Assembly (NCBI GenBank): GCA_949358305.1
Contig: OX442324.1
Coordinates: forward strand, 1,911,501 to 1,975,500
DNA length: 64,000 bases
Reading direction: 5' to 3'
DNA from: Strigamia acuminata
Taxonomy: Eukaryota > Arthropoda > Chilopoda > Geophilomorpha > Linotaeniidae
Shown here: piece after piece, positions 1 to 13,349 of the stretch
Layout: each line of letters opens with the position of its first letter
Numbering within the stretch: the first letter of the stretch is position 1
The notes under the pieces: model-generated
Told to the model about the DNA's origin: nothing
Databases searched by the model: none
The model's input: the letters and a program-made list of their open reading frames with translations, nothing else
Made by a program: the position numbers and the translations under genes

Positions 1-961
1 CGCGACTCTCGAAACTGAATGCACTGCGCCTAGTGTTTTAGGTTTTACAACTTCCTACATCATTTTATTTGCTATTTTTAAAAAGAAGAAACAAAAAGAA
101 AGCGCAAATGGATTTGGTTCAGAAAAGAAATTCGCAAATAAATTCGATCAATTCGTCTCGTCTGGTGCACGTCGAACCGATCAAATATTTCCATTTCTTT
201 TTTCTTATTTTTAAGCAAATTCCAAAAGCAGTTTGGCTGTTTTGTTTTATATTGAAAAGAAAAAAAAAGATGGCTTTGCCAGAGTTTTTGTCGATATTAA
301 GTGCTGCTTTTTCAAATCAATAGTGTACACAGCATCACGTAATGTGGATACAAGCACACCAGAACTTCTTGCACTTGATTTTCACGTACAAACTATTGGA
401 ATAAAAAGGCACTTTGAAATGAAATAAATACAGTAGCGGTATGTTCCTAGCGGTAGACCGTGTTTGCATGAGAATATTTGAAATACTGTACGAGAATATT
501 TTGAAATTTGTGCGAACGCATGTAGCCAAAAATGAAGCGGTTGAGAAACTAGTTTTCTGTCAGTCAGTTAATTCAACTCGCTCTCAATCGGCAAGAAATA
601 GTATAAAGAGTATTTTTTTTTCGTAATAATACAAAAATGAGTTTGTGCTTTTGGAATTTGTAGATTGTGTTTTTGAAACGAACAAGTTATATAAGTGTGA
701 CTGTGGGAGTTGTCGAGTGAGGTGCAGTTTTGCAAGGATATTTTTACAAGCAGCTCGAGTTATTGATCAGCGATTTGAGTGAGACTATCTTGGAATGGAC
801 ATTTCTAATTGCATTCCGTTGTGAGGATGGGACTGAGGATGGACCCGCTGTCCGCGGTTTTATCGATCGGTTGCCGTTGCCGTTGCAGTTGCACAAATCT
901 GTGTCCGACATATTTGTCTTATTGGCGTAAACAATGGAGGCCATCCGTCATCATTTAGCTG

Positions 962-1018
962 GCACATTGCACATTGCACATTGCACATTGCACATTGCAC
1001 ATTGCACATTGCACATTG
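962..1018. repeat. 7-bp tandem repeat (GCACATT)n
   Basis: About eight perfect copies of GCACATT in a row. Confidence 0.9.
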
Positions 1019-1947
1019 GCGTAGAGAGAGACAGAGTTCTCATTAGCAGCTCCGTGGACGAGTGTGTGCACCTGTTTTGTTTTGTTTTGTTCTGTATAGT
1101 CGTCAGTCGTGTGTTGATTGTAGCTGGATGAGTTCGTGCTGCACGCAACCGACCGTGCGTCTGTTATTATACATGTTTGAGAATGGAAGCTTAATTTATG
1201 GTCTCTAATTCTTACCATAGCAACAACATTTCTATGTTTGTACAAACATGCTTGAATGATCATTATAGAAATAACACTCGATTAAATTTCTCATTATACA
1301 CAAGTTAGAAAACAATTACAGAATTTACGAGCTCAACAAAATTGATTACCAAACTTTAATTAAGAATTAAAATACTGTATACTTGTACTCTACAAGTCAC
1401 AAGAGTGTTTGTGTTGGACGACACTTTTGAGGACCCAAGCTTGCATTTGCACTGGCAATACCGCAGAAAAGCCAGTTGCAAGTGGATGCCAGATGGCAGA
1501 TGGCAACAAGTACTAACAATGTGCCACTTTTGACTCGTTGAATATTGCACAGCCAATGAGAAATAATCACTTGTCTCGAGATGAACGTTCTCGTTTCTGA
1601 TTGGTACTGTTGCAGTCAACTGTGCACACCCGTTGCGTTGCACTGCATTGCATTGCATTGCATTGCATTGCTTGCGTTCGCTTTTGATTGTGTGGCATAA
1701 CCTTGTGATGCGTTGCAGTTGCAGTCATTTAGATATGTCACTTTTTTAATCTGTAATTGAATGGGCGTTAGAACGTCTGCTGCCAAGGGAAAATAGCGTT
1801 GCATTCTAACCTTTAACCCATCCTAATCGCTCTAATCTGCTCTAAACTGTCTCTAACCAGACACTTTGTGCCGGAGAAAATTCCTCTTGCAGCGCAAGTT
1901 TTCCACGATGGGATATTTCCTAATGAAAATGGACAGGCGCAGCCACC

Positions 1948-2109
1948 TTATTTATTTATTTATTTGTTTATTTATTTATTTATTTATTTATTTATTTTAT
2001 TTATTTTATTTATTTTATTTATTTTATTTATTTTATTTATTTTATTTATTTTATTTATTTTATTTATTTTATTTATTTTATTTATTTTATTTATTTTATT
2101 TTATTTTTT
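1948..2109. repeat. TTTA / TTTTA microsatellite
   Basis: About 160 bp of TTTA units changing to TTTAT pentamers. Long spurious YLF-rich frames on the plus strand come from this tract. Confidence 0.95.
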
Positions 2110-4014
2110 ATGGAAATGGAATTTGAAATGCAGCAGTTGAAATTGGCAATTGTATCCACTTCCATGAAAGAGCCTATTTGCTCTTGTTTTTGTCTTTACA
2201 GCGCCGTGCTGATTCGAGAATTCTTGAGAATGGGATCTGGGAAGCAGCGTATTGAATGGTTGACAATAATGTAGATACTAAATCTTGCGGGAATGAAAAA
2301 GCAAGAGAAAAAAAAATGAAGAAAAAGCAAAACCATAAGTCTTTTAAAGTGGAAAGGAAAATGTACTAATGCGATGATAAAAAGAATTTGAAATATTTTT
2401 TTCCCCTTTCCTCGTGACAGTTTCTAATTGGCAGACTGATGAAAAAATCAATGCAATGCTGTCACTGCCACCTTTTCCTCTCCTCTCCTACGAAGGTATT
2501 GTCTGTATTACAGGGAATACCTTCTTTTCTTTCTATCTTGTGAAAAGATGCAAGCTTAAATTGAGCGAAAGCCCTAGACTCCCGAGGGATTCAGCTTTGC
2601 CAAGCCGTCCAATCATATGCCTTCATTAATGTAATTAATACTTTTCATTTTCATCACACTGTTAAAGATGCATCATGATTATCATCAAACTGATGAAATC
2701 TGTGCATTATCCTTGCATGTTTCCCCCTCTCGTGTCTTGTTATTCCCTTCTATATCTAAAGGGCTTAGCACTTCCCTTGAACGTGTTTTGGATTGTAATG
2801 AGAGTCCAGTGCTATGGGATTTACGTGTAAATCTGCGGGAGGATATAAAATGTGCGGTTTGCATGGCAACTGGCAGCAGCAGCAGCAGCAGCAGTTGCAT
2901 TCGATTAGCGCAACTTGTTGTGCATTCTCAACATTTTCTACCGACTGCATTTACTATTCAAATTTACATCAAAAATGGATTAGAAAATACACTAATATTT
3001 CTAATGATCCAATCCAAATTTCCCATATGGAGGTCAAACTCATCTGCTGATATGTAAAGAAAATGCAATGAATCAATAAGAATAATATTATTGACCGACA
3101 TTCAGGGCAATCCATAATACCGTTGTTGCTTAGTTTACGTTACATATTAATCAATAATCACTATACTAGAAGAGTGTGCACTGTAAATCTTCATTTAGAC
3201 ATGAAAGGAGAACAGAATTACTGATTAAAAGACATCAATTGTCTTCGTGAGAGTCTCGGGCACAAAATCCAATCGATATCAATCATTCCATTTCAGAGCC
3301 ATCTGGTGTCTAAAAGCCCCAAATTCCTTTGGAAATTATTTTACTCGTGTGAATACAAACCTACTTGTACGTACTTGTGAATAAATAACGTCTCGAAACT
3401 ACTGTAGCTGCATCCAAAAAGTGGTGATTTAAGTATATATTTTAGGTGTTTGTGCTTTGGTTTTGCAATGTTACAAACGTTTCAAACAAGTGCGAGTGTT
3501 TTCAAGGCATTTTGAAAGGGCAGCCATTTTCTTCCTGGTTCATTTGCATGTGTGCATTTATTTGTCTTGTCTATTCAAGTTTTAGTGCAAGTACTTGTAA
3601 GTTAGAAGGATTTTGCAGGTATTTACGATGTAAAAACACAGAGTTTGAGCAAAGCAATGTGAGGAGGGTGTCCCGTCCCGTCCCGTCTCGTCCCGTTAAT
3701 CCAAATCTCAATGCCATTGCACATTAACGCTACCAAAGTTGGGAATGTTTAGTTTAAATCAGTGTACAAACAAACACACTCACAACTCAAAGGTGAACCA
3801 ATTCGAGCCGTCGAGCCTATTGAATGTTTCAAGTGAAGATCGGATCGGTTGTGCTTGTGCAAGTACGTAATGGTGTAATCTGTGCGCCGTTCGCTCGTTT
3901 TCATTAATTTTAATTTTAATTGACTCGTGCAGCAAGATGATATAATTGTTGCTTGTATGCTTTGGAGGATTAGGTTGGCCATTCTCTATGCAAGCTGTGA
4001 TGACGCCGACGACG

Positions 4015-4073
4015 AAGATGATGATGATGATGATGATGATAATGAAAATGATGATGATGATGATGATGATGAT
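4015..4073. repeat. GAT trinucleotide repeat
   Basis: Two GAT runs broken by AATGAAAAT; the Asp-rich and Ile-rich frames here are artefacts of the repeat. Confidence 0.9.
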
Positions 4074-4929
4074 ATCCCTCGTGTGATTTGCATTTCTAAA
4101 CATGCTTCGTGTTTTGTTCGGGCTCTTGTGGATTATCATGGGAAACAAGTTTAATGGCAATTAATGCGTAGCCAGATTTCTGATTATGCCACAGATAATG
4201 ATAAGGTCATTATAAAACGAAAGGCCTGTAGTGTTGACGGTGAATAACAGAACAGACCATCTGCTTTATACAATAAAGTTGATTAAAACACTACGAGTGT
4301 TTGGTGTTACAGTATGTTTTATTCGCTTTTTCATTTCTTCTAATGATTACATATAAAATGCAATGACGCATTCATTTACCTTTGAACACAAATAGGAAAT
4401 AGAATGTACAAATAGATGGAGCAGGGAAGGGGAGCCAGGGAGCCAGGGAGCCAGGGAGAGAGCATTTCGATTATGAAATATTCAGATTGAAAGAAAGGAA
4501 GGAAGGAAGGAAGGCCGTTACTTTGCATTCGTAATTGGTTGAAAAAGGGAGAAGCCAAAATACTTGCTGTGTGTCATATCCTGCAATGCGCAGAGAAGAG
4601 AAATTAATTAAGTTATTTCTAACAATAACTGCTACGTGTCACAAGCCATGAGGGAAGCGAGAACCGTTTCCCGAAGAAATCGAAGCATAAATGAAAGAAC
4701 TACCGGTACACCGTTTCTAGACTATTTCGATGCCAAATCTCAAAAGTTGAGGAAACTTAATGGAGATACGGGTGCATGGTTTAAAGCAGCGGAGCAAAAC
4801 AATTGTTATTTGATATGCCGAATTCTTCTGTTTTTTCGTTTCTGGTCATCTTAAATAGCAGATCTGATATTCTGATAGGTATTCCCATTGAATTACCTAT
4901 CATATTTATTCTGAATAAATCAAAGCACT

Positions 4930-5456
4930 AGGCGCATTCAATAACTTTTCGTCTAAATTTTCGTCTCCACGAATTTTTAGACGAAATGTTTTGTTTCTGA
5001 ATGCAATCGTTTATTTGGGAAATAAACGATTGTGTGACTGTCAAACTTGATCTGGAATTACAGATCAAGTTCTAGGCCATATCCCCGCTGCAAGTCGCCC
5101 ACGGTATTTTTTTTCTCTCGAGATTTTGCTTCCCTCGTTTTTTACTATTGTTTCCAGCCCAAATAATAACCATAGTGATGATTATTATTGTTGTTTACTC
5201 TAAATAAACAATAACTGCTTCAAAATTATACTTAAGATCGAGATGTTTGCGACCGATCTATCAGAAATCCAAGATGGCTGCCAACAATACCCGATTTGCA
5301 CGAGTTTTCTCGTTACACGAAGATTTAAACGACCTATTTAGGTCGTTTATTTTCAGCTTGTTTAAACCCATTTAAACGAGCTTTTAAACGAGAATCTTGT
5401 TCAAAGGTTTGTGCAAACGGGTTTAAACGATCGTTTAGGAGTTATTGAATGCGCCT
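4930..5456. mobile_element. MITE-like element with 17-bp terminal inverted repeats
   Basis: AGGCGCATTCAATAACT at 4930-4946 is repeated exactly, inverted, at 5440-5456. The 527-bp interior has several local hairpins: CGTTTATTT/AAATAAACG near 5009-5030, AACTTGATCT/AGATCAAGTT near 5043-5071, and TAAACGACCTA/TAGGTCGTTTA near 5326-5350. No reading frame is present. The target-site duplication is unclear. Confidence 0.7.
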
Positions 5457-5750
5457 GCTGTTAAGTGAATCTTGACAATAAGTATTGCAGGAGTCGGAAT
5501 AGCACAGTTAAATTTGATTAAAAAATCATCGGAAAATATAATTTATGGAAATGATGGCATTGATAACTCAGCTCAGCTCAGGGATACAAATACAAATAAG
5601 GAAGAGCTCAATTTCAAAATGCCCGTTCGATACTCACTAAAATAACGCTCCAATAAATTATTAACCACTTACAAATTGAAATCAACATACAATTTTCAAT
5701 AAATTTAATGCTGAATGTATTTATAGTTGATTGAATTAAATAGTTGGCAT

Positions 5751-5781
5751 ACATACATACATACATACATACATACATACA
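5751..5781. repeat. ATAC microsatellite abutting a MITE
   Basis: About seven ATAC units end exactly at the left end of the 5782-6025 element. Confidence 0.9.
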
Positions 5782-6025
5782 CAGTCGTGTTAAAAAAAAC
5801 TGGACCCTCACTCTATGCTGGCAATTGAAATTGTGAGTAATTTCGTGTTTTGCCACTAGGTTAAACAACAGACATGAACCGGTGATAATACTTGTATACC
5901 CTTGTCTGCTATACAAGTATTATCACCTATTGATGTCTGGTGTTTCACCTGGTGGCAAAATACAAAATTACTCGCAATTTCAATTGCCAGCTTAGAGTGA
6001 GGATCCAGTTTTTTTAACACGACTG
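5782..6025. mobile_element. fold-back MITE, Tc1/mariner-like
   Basis: The 244-bp element is one long imperfect palindrome. Its left end CAGTCGTGTTAAAAAAAACT matches the inverted right end apart from one extra A; similarity continues through GTGAGTAATTT and GTGATAATACTTGTATA to the centre near 5905. TACA lies on both sides (5778-5781 and 6026-6029), but TACA is also the flanking repeat unit, so a TA duplication cannot be excluded. The CAGTCGTGTTAAAAAA end resembles Tc1-family tips. No transposase is encoded. Confidence 0.8.
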
Positions 6026-6459
6026 TACATGGTCGTCCATTTCTTTGACTCCTCCACGATCCACATTATCACTTTAGGACAAACATACAGTATCCATGCT
6101 AGCATGTGCCAATAGACAATCAACTGACCGTGCACAGGGAATTGTGGCAAGTGTTGTGGACTAGCTTTGGCAATTATCTAGCCTAGCCAATCAACTGACT
6201 TTGCATTATCTGCTTCAAATGTTTTTCAACTATGGTATACTGTATAACTCTGGGCTACATGCATTCGGACCAATTTTTAGAACTAATTACAAATTTCCAC
6301 AATTTCTTTAGTATTTTTCATCAATTTCGATATTTACCTATTTTAGTCGTAGTCGGTTTGTTCAATTGAAAAATGTAATTCAATTAAGCTTATTTCAGTC
6401 GATTCGGAGATGTAATTCAGTGATTTTGGTCAATGGAGACCGGTTTCTATCTATGAGAG

Positions 6460-6862
6460 CTAGGACGATTTACTACAGGACTTCACATCTAGCACAATTT
6501 AATTGTTAGACCGTAAAGCGATTCTGTCTTGTGATTGTAGCACCATTCAGCAGAAACGGCACAAAATGACGTCATTTTGCGGGCAAATGGCGGACAACTG
6601 ACATGACATCCCGCATTTGCATTTTTAGAGGACATTTATATTTTATGTTTAAGTTAAAAATAATATCTGAAAATTGTTTATTACATTTTTAGGTATTATT
6701 TTTAAATCAAACGTTAAATAAAAAATGTTAAATGTTAAATAAAATTTGCCCGCATAAAGTTTTAACAATGCAACCACAGATTGCTCCTTCTTCGCATTTG
6801 TACGGGACAATTTAGATTACAAAAAAATGGCGGATGTGAAGTCCTGTAGTAAATCGTCCTAG
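6460..6862. mobile_element. MITE with perfect 30-bp terminal inverted repeats and 7-bp target duplication
   Basis: CTAGGACGATTTACTACAGG and the next ten bases (6460-6489) are matched exactly, inverted, at 6833-6862. ATGAGAG flanks both ends (6453-6459 and 6863-6869). The 403-bp body has no coding frame. An internal block at 6517-6590 recurs near 8095-8160. Confidence 0.85.
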
Positions 6863-8094
6863 ATGAGAGTAAGAGTACAGTATTTACTTGTACGATCGGT
6901 TCGATTGTTCTCGGCCAGCTGAAATAAGTTAGTCTGGTTTAAACAAGGTATTACAGTATAAATTTTCTCGGTGATGACTTGATGGGCAGAGTGAGTCGGA
7001 GGATTTAATGTCGAAAGTGTTGACATTAAAGCATTAGTGGAAGGAAAGTGTTGAGCGGCCTCCACTGGAAAATAAAATAAGAAAATGTTTTCCCATGTTT
7101 GCACATCTCTTTTTGATGAGAGGGACCGGGGCCGGGGTCAAGGCCTGGGTCGGGGTCGGCAGCAGAAAAACTACGGTTTGCATATTGCATATACAGTTTA
7201 AGAGTTCGTCTAAAAATCAATTTCCTAACAGGTTTACCATTAAAAGAACTTTTGTACACGTTTTAAGTAACAAGTTACAAATGGCCTCACTAGATTCCTA
7301 TTTTCGACAAGAGACGTCTCTCTGGGGAAATGCAGGCTTCGATTTTACATTTTGGCTCTAAGATGTATTAAAGGATAAGCTCGAGTTTTAATAATTCATT
7401 TTTATTGAAATTGTGAAGCTATGGGCCGTAAAGCAGAAATGTTATAAAAATTCTGAACTGTACATACCTGATGGTAGTGGTATAAAAAAAAATACAAATT
7501 CTCCAATTTGCACTATTGCTTCTGTTTAAATATTTGAAAGGATTACTTTAAGTTGTTCATTATTTAGCCTATTTTTAGTGATTGAAAACATTTGAGCAGA
7601 TCTTTCGTAACCAATTTGAATGCAGCGAATGTTTGTGATTACTGATTAGTTTGTTGCTGCACACATTAAGACTGAACGGAAAAAGCCCAGAAGAGGAAAG
7701 GATCCATATCCTGCATACTTTTGCTTTAGTCTCCACTAATTACACAGATTACATCTAACTTCTTTTTGATTTGTGGTCAAATGGTGAAGAGTACATTTCT
7801 TTACGATGCTATAGTGGAGAGAGAGAGTATGTGAAAACACGATATGATATTCGCTATAGCACACCTTCAACTTTTGCTATGACTACAGAAACTGTTTGTT
7901 CTAGCAGAATGCATAGATATTGGAAAAGTGTCTATTTCGTTCGTTCACCGTAATATGACGCCACGATAATGTGTCTTAGTTACAGCACCTCGCAAATCAA
8001 AACGGTGTTGTTGTCAAACTCTTTGTTTGGACTCGGTAGGACGATCAGCTACACAGCTTTGAACTTTACGTCGAGCAGAAAAAAGTACATGTAG

Positions 8095-8160
8095 AGCGAT
8101 TCTGTCTTGTGATTGTGGCTTCACCTATAGCCAGAATGACGTCATTTTACGGACAAATGG
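8095..8160 (+). repeat. copy of an internal module of the 6460-6862 MITE
   Basis: AGCGATTCTGTCTTGTGATT followed by GT(A/G)GC, then after a short variable part ATGACGTCATTTT and CAAATGGC, is shared with 6517-6590. Terminal repeats like those of the first copy were not seen here. Confidence 0.65.
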
Positions 8161-9816
8161 CAAATTGTTCAAATCCAACAATGGATAAATAGTCATAAAT
8201 ACCATTTGTCTGACGGTTGGGAACCGAAATTGAAACCGCACAGTTGAAGGATTACAGTATTTTAGTAAATTATTTACTTGTTAGTTAGGGAACTCACGTA
8301 CGGTATCCAATATGGCCGCGAGCCTTCTCTCTGTAGTCCGTATAATCTCTGGTGGAGTCGAGCCAAGTCAAGTCATCCAAATGGTGGCGATTGGGCAAAC
8401 AACGGCGCTCTAATCTAAAACGTTTTAGCAGTCACACGGCGGTGCTAAAATAAATCTGTGCTGCGCAGCGGTGCTGGGTCAAAATTGACCGCCTTTCCTT
8501 TCATTTACACTTACGTGAAACGAAAACTAACGTCATAATGCCGTGCGCTGCGAGGCTAACAAGCATCTGCTCGATTATTTCCGTTTTTTTGCAGTTATCA
8601 TAAATGTGCTGAAATCAATTCAATTATTTCTCTTTTTTTTTCTTTTTTTCCTTGTTTAGGGCCAGACGCCCCTCTGCTGTGATAAATATATTTCCCCCGC
8701 CACTTTTTAGGGCCCAAAAGTAGACTTAATGCATGAGGTTTTTAGCTTCATTTTCACTTTAGCCAGTTGGGCGTATTGCGCGTTGAAAAAGAGAGAGAGA
8801 GAGACTGTTTATTTAGCATTTGATCGATGAATGCGATTAAGGTTGAGGAAATTGGTCGAGTACACCAATGGCAAATAATGCATGACGTTGAAGTCAATTC
8901 ACGTGTTGATCCTAACACGCTAGTTTAGTCACTGATGGCAAATTAAATTGGCGAGTTTGGTTAAATGAGAAAATAAACTGATTTTTAGCACAAAAGACTG
9001 CAGATGAAACCAGCGCCACCCAACACACACCTTTTTTGGGTGCTTGGTTACCAGTTTGTCGCTTGTACGGAAGGGCTAATAACTTGTAAGTAAGGTGCCA
9101 TCTTGCTTGATGTTGGTTTCATCGTCTGGCATGTGTTTGCAGCTTTGAAGACAAATTATTGACTAGTTACCATTTTTATCAATAGATGGCCGCACCAAAT
9201 AGTCTTTTCGGCTAACTTGTAAGTGGTAATTCTTCCAGCCCAAGTGCGATATTTTGAATTCCATAAAAAAAAATAAAAAAAAATAAAAAAAATAAAAAAT
9301 AAAACAGCCGTATAATAGGTGTTAGTAAAAAAGGCAGGATGAAAGTGGCAGCATATATGAATATTTTAGATATGGGAGGAAAGCAGTCAGTCGCCCATGT
9401 GATTGATTATTTACACTTGGAGTTTGATAAAATGCCAAAAGCAGGCATAAATCAATCAGGGGACTTAATATCCCCTTGGTCCAGTGGGTGCTCTTCTTTT
9501 TTCCTTTCTCTCTCGCTCGCTCTCCCACTTGTTTCCTGTTGTGAAGTGTGGATTTGAAACAGCGAATTCATATTCAAAGCAACCGCATCCTGATAAATCA
9601 CCATAACCCAGCAGTCCCCTACTCCACTCCACTCCACTCCACTCCGCTCCACTCTGTACGTTCGTTTTGCCTTTGAAAGGCGCTGTTTGAAAGACCCGTA
9701 TATCGATGCTTTTGAAAAGCCAACTTGCAGATATTGCTAAACGAATAGTGTCAATGCAAACTTTTCCCTTTTCAATAGAAGCAGAGCGGAGCAGAGCAGA
9801 GAGTAAAAGCCGCCTG

Positions 9817-9873
<57 letters not shown>

Positions 9874-9900
9874 TTTTCTCTCTCTCTCTCTTTCTCTCCC
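9817..9900. repeat. CT dinucleotide repeat
   Basis: Nearly uninterrupted CT for about 80 bp with one poly(T) break. Confidence 0.9.
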
Positions 9901-12900
9901 TCTGTCCTTTTATATCTTTTCGTTGAAATATGTCATTGAGTCAATCAGAAAAAGATTTATGATTTCGCTTTACCCTTGGCAAACATTCGACTTGTGTATG
10001 TTTCTGATATTATCTTGTCTTTAGTTTTTTTTTTTTCAAAGAGGAAATGGGGGTGGGTGAATAAAAGATAAGTTTATTCCTTTTATTTATGTGACGTTTC
10101 TCTATTGTGAAATACATGCGTGTTCAACAAGTCGTACAGTACAAGTACACTTACCCGGTAATAGTTTTAGTTTCTTTTTTATCTTTCTTTCTTTCTTTCT
10201 GGCTTTGTTTGTTACTCAAGTGACAAGTGACAGGTGGCTGAGATGTGAGACATGAGTGATAATTATTTTTAGGTAAAGTGACTCAGTGTTATCATGCCCC
10301 ATTACCTGGTAATTGGTATTTGGGATGAGGTACCATCTGTTGAGATATGTGAATAACTAATGTTGCATAATGTGCCAGATGGATGACTCGCGACTCACTT
10401 AGAACCAATAATTACCTCTCAATTTGAATCAAGCCCGCTGTTGTTAACACGAGACTACTTGTAGTCTCTAGACTGTGCCAATAGTTAAGCTCGAATCCGT
10501 AACGTGGAATTTGCTCAAATCTGAAACGACCTCTGTTCAAATAATCGATTTTTAGATTTTTTTTGCAAAAAAAAAAATGGAATTTACTTGTACTCGTAGT
10601 GTTTGAAATCGGTGCTGAGGTGCTGAGGTCCTGCAACTTGAACTTGATCTGATGACATAAGAAATCAAAGTTGGAGGGAAAAAATGTAATTGCAGATGAG
10701 AATTGAGATGGTTCCAGATGTGGCTCCGGAAATGTTTCAGAAATAGAACACGTTGACTGTTCAACCGAGATGAAGTGGAAAAAGTGCAAATACAGAGTAG
10801 TTTACTCTGTATTTGAACAAGAAAATGTAATGTAATGAATTTAGCAGTAGCAGCAGTAAGAGGTTGGCTGTTTTCTATCGATCCACCCACTGTACCGTGC
10901 CGTTAGTTATGCAAATCTAATCGAGTATACTCTAGTTGCAACGTGTTTACTTAATTTCAAGCTGTTATCGGAGCTTTTTGATGATTATCTGAGTTACCAT
11001 AGCTGTTATGCAGATGGGCTTTGTCTCCAGTCCTTTGCCCGGTCAGGGGATATATCTGAATGGCGGCGAGGGCGGCACTCACTCTTTGCAGCCCCTCCAA
11101 CATTGACAGAGTACCCTCACCATTCTCATTCATGCTCGTTGAGCTTGTCCAACTGGAGACTTGTCACCGCTCTTCGGGACACGTGCTCCCAAATCGCGCA
11201 TCAGAGCGAATAAATAGTTGGATAAGCAAACCGGACAATCTCAAGTCTCAACCCAAACCATTTTTTTCTCCTTCTCATCAATGAATGAATTCAATGAATT
11301 GTATGAATGAAACATTTCTACGGAGTAATTTTTATTATTGGTGTTCAAAGGATTATTTTCTAGTCGATTTGTTTATATTACTCTAAAAGCCAATGTTGCA
11401 GTGTTCGCGTGGAGCTGCATTTACACATCAAAGTGTTTGTATGAGCCAGCAGTGGGATGTTACATGCACTTCCTACCTCATTTATTTAAGGGATGGTGGG
11501 TAATCCGAGGGAGAATTGTGGCTGACTCACACTTGGACCCTTCAACGTTTTATCGGTTTTATAATTGAAGTTAATATGCAGGCTCGAGACAATTTACAGA
11601 GTAAGTCTATCTATGCTCAGCTTTGGGCTTCAAACTTACTCTATACGTTTTCTCCCCTTCATCTTTCTTACTGATATCAAGTATAAATCGATCAGCAACT
11701 AATAGCGTCATTTTTTTTTCTCTTTTTTTTCTCTCTCTGTAGATATTTGAACAGATCTAGAGGCTTGCTTTTTGGTCTCGCTTCAAGCCACATAACAAGG
11801 TAAACAAGGCTGTTTTGGAAGGGTGGTATAAATTATTGGAACACACTAAAAAATGTAAACACAAGAAAAAGAGAAAGAGAAAATCATTTCTGCATTCTTC
11901 ATATCCGATTACAGTACTCACTCGTACTCGTAAGTTAGTTGGAATTCTGCTCTCACGTGCCATACCAGGAATTCCAGTTGTGTCTCATCCTTGTCTGATT
12001 GAAGCTAGCTAGCATTTGCAAACCTCGAACTGGATGGGGTTTCCACTTCTTTTTCGATGAATTGCAGTTGCGTGCCCTGCGCCTCTAAAACTCACGAATC
12101 CGCCATTTTGAGTTTGCTGATACCGTCATTAAAAGCCATGAACGGAACAGTTTTTTAACACAAAAAGAGAGAAATTTGGGTTGTTAAACCAGACGAGTTT
12201 GAGTATTTACACAAAATGAGTTGGGCGTTGGTCATGTTGAGTTGGTTTCGGGGTTGGGGTGGCACATGGCACAGGTTAAATGCATTATTACCTCAAGCAA
12301 CCCGTGTTGCATGCACCCTTGCAGCCCTATCAATCAGGAAGTGAAGTCAGGGACAGGGAGGTAGGCGCATTTGATCTCATAACGTGTAATGAATTTTGTT
12401 GGATGGTGAGTAGCATTTAATTCAAACTGCATTTAATTAAATTAATAATGAGTAGCGAGTGCATTGCGGGTTTGGGCTTGGGCTCGGGCTCGGGCTATGA
12501 GACATGGCATGATTCATAAGCTTATCGCAAACGGCGTTGTGGGTCAAAACTAACCCTTTCCTACTCTACCTACTTGTACGTTTCATTTCAAGCAGTCAGT
12601 TGAAAAATTGCACAGCTTTATCATATTCTCTGCTTTACATAATTAGTTATTGCCCAAACTTAATGACCATTGCTTTTACGCTTGATGATTCATACTTTGT
12701 AGCTTTTTCAAATTACATTTTCAAAATCAATGTTTGGCTTACTTTACATTTGGTGGGTACATCCTGAATATTAAAAACACAAATTAAAAACACAAATTAA
12801 AAACAAAACTTGTTATTCTTCTTCTTCTTCTTCCTAACAACGCTTGATGGAAAGATATTTAGAGAAATGTTTGTTTTGCAATTCCTTTCGTTCGGTCAGG

Positions 12901-13313
12901 TTTACGTGAGATATTTTCAACGTGAACGATTCTCGTTGCAAATTATTGATTTGTGACAAAGTGACTTGTGCGATGCTTTTTGCGTCCTGATTTCTACAAG
13001 AGAGCTTAGTTTGCACTGACATCTCCATTTTTGGTTAGCAATCATCGTCATCGGATGATTCTTTTTATTTGACATGCTGTACATTGTACATTAAACGGCT
13101 GCAAAATGTGCTTACCGGTACACATAAATGTAAACTACCGTAGTCCATTTTCAATTATTGTTCTAGGTGTTATTTCTTGATGCATGGGTGCATTAGGGAG
13201 CTGGTGTTATGTTGCTCATGTGCAATAAGCTTTTCAAATTGTGTCTTCGCTTGTGATGGTTGGGTTTTCGTTTGCTTCGCCATGGGAACCGCAATATTTT
13301 TTTTTATGTATAC

Positions 13314-13318
<5 letters not shown>

Positions 13319-13346
<28 letters not shown>
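13319..13346. repeat. poly(T) tract
   Basis: A run of 28 T. Confidence 0.95.

Positions 13347-13349
<3 letters not shown>

Larger units (their letters stand above)
1..4929. other. gene-poor stretch with simple repeats
   Basis: All open frames are under 130 aa and overlap microsatellites or low-complexity DNA; none resembles a protein I know. It holds a GCACATT repeat (962-1018), a GCATT repeat (about 1641-1670), a long TTTA/TTTTA tract (1948-2109), an AGC run (about 2875-2893) and a GAT run (4015-4073). Confidence 0.6.

Noticed and set aside
1866-2140. YLFYLF-type plus-strand frames
   Set aside because: Produced by the TTTA/TTTTA microsatellite.
3927-4160. Asp-rich and Ile-rich frames
   Set aside because: Both come from the GAT repeat read on opposite strands.
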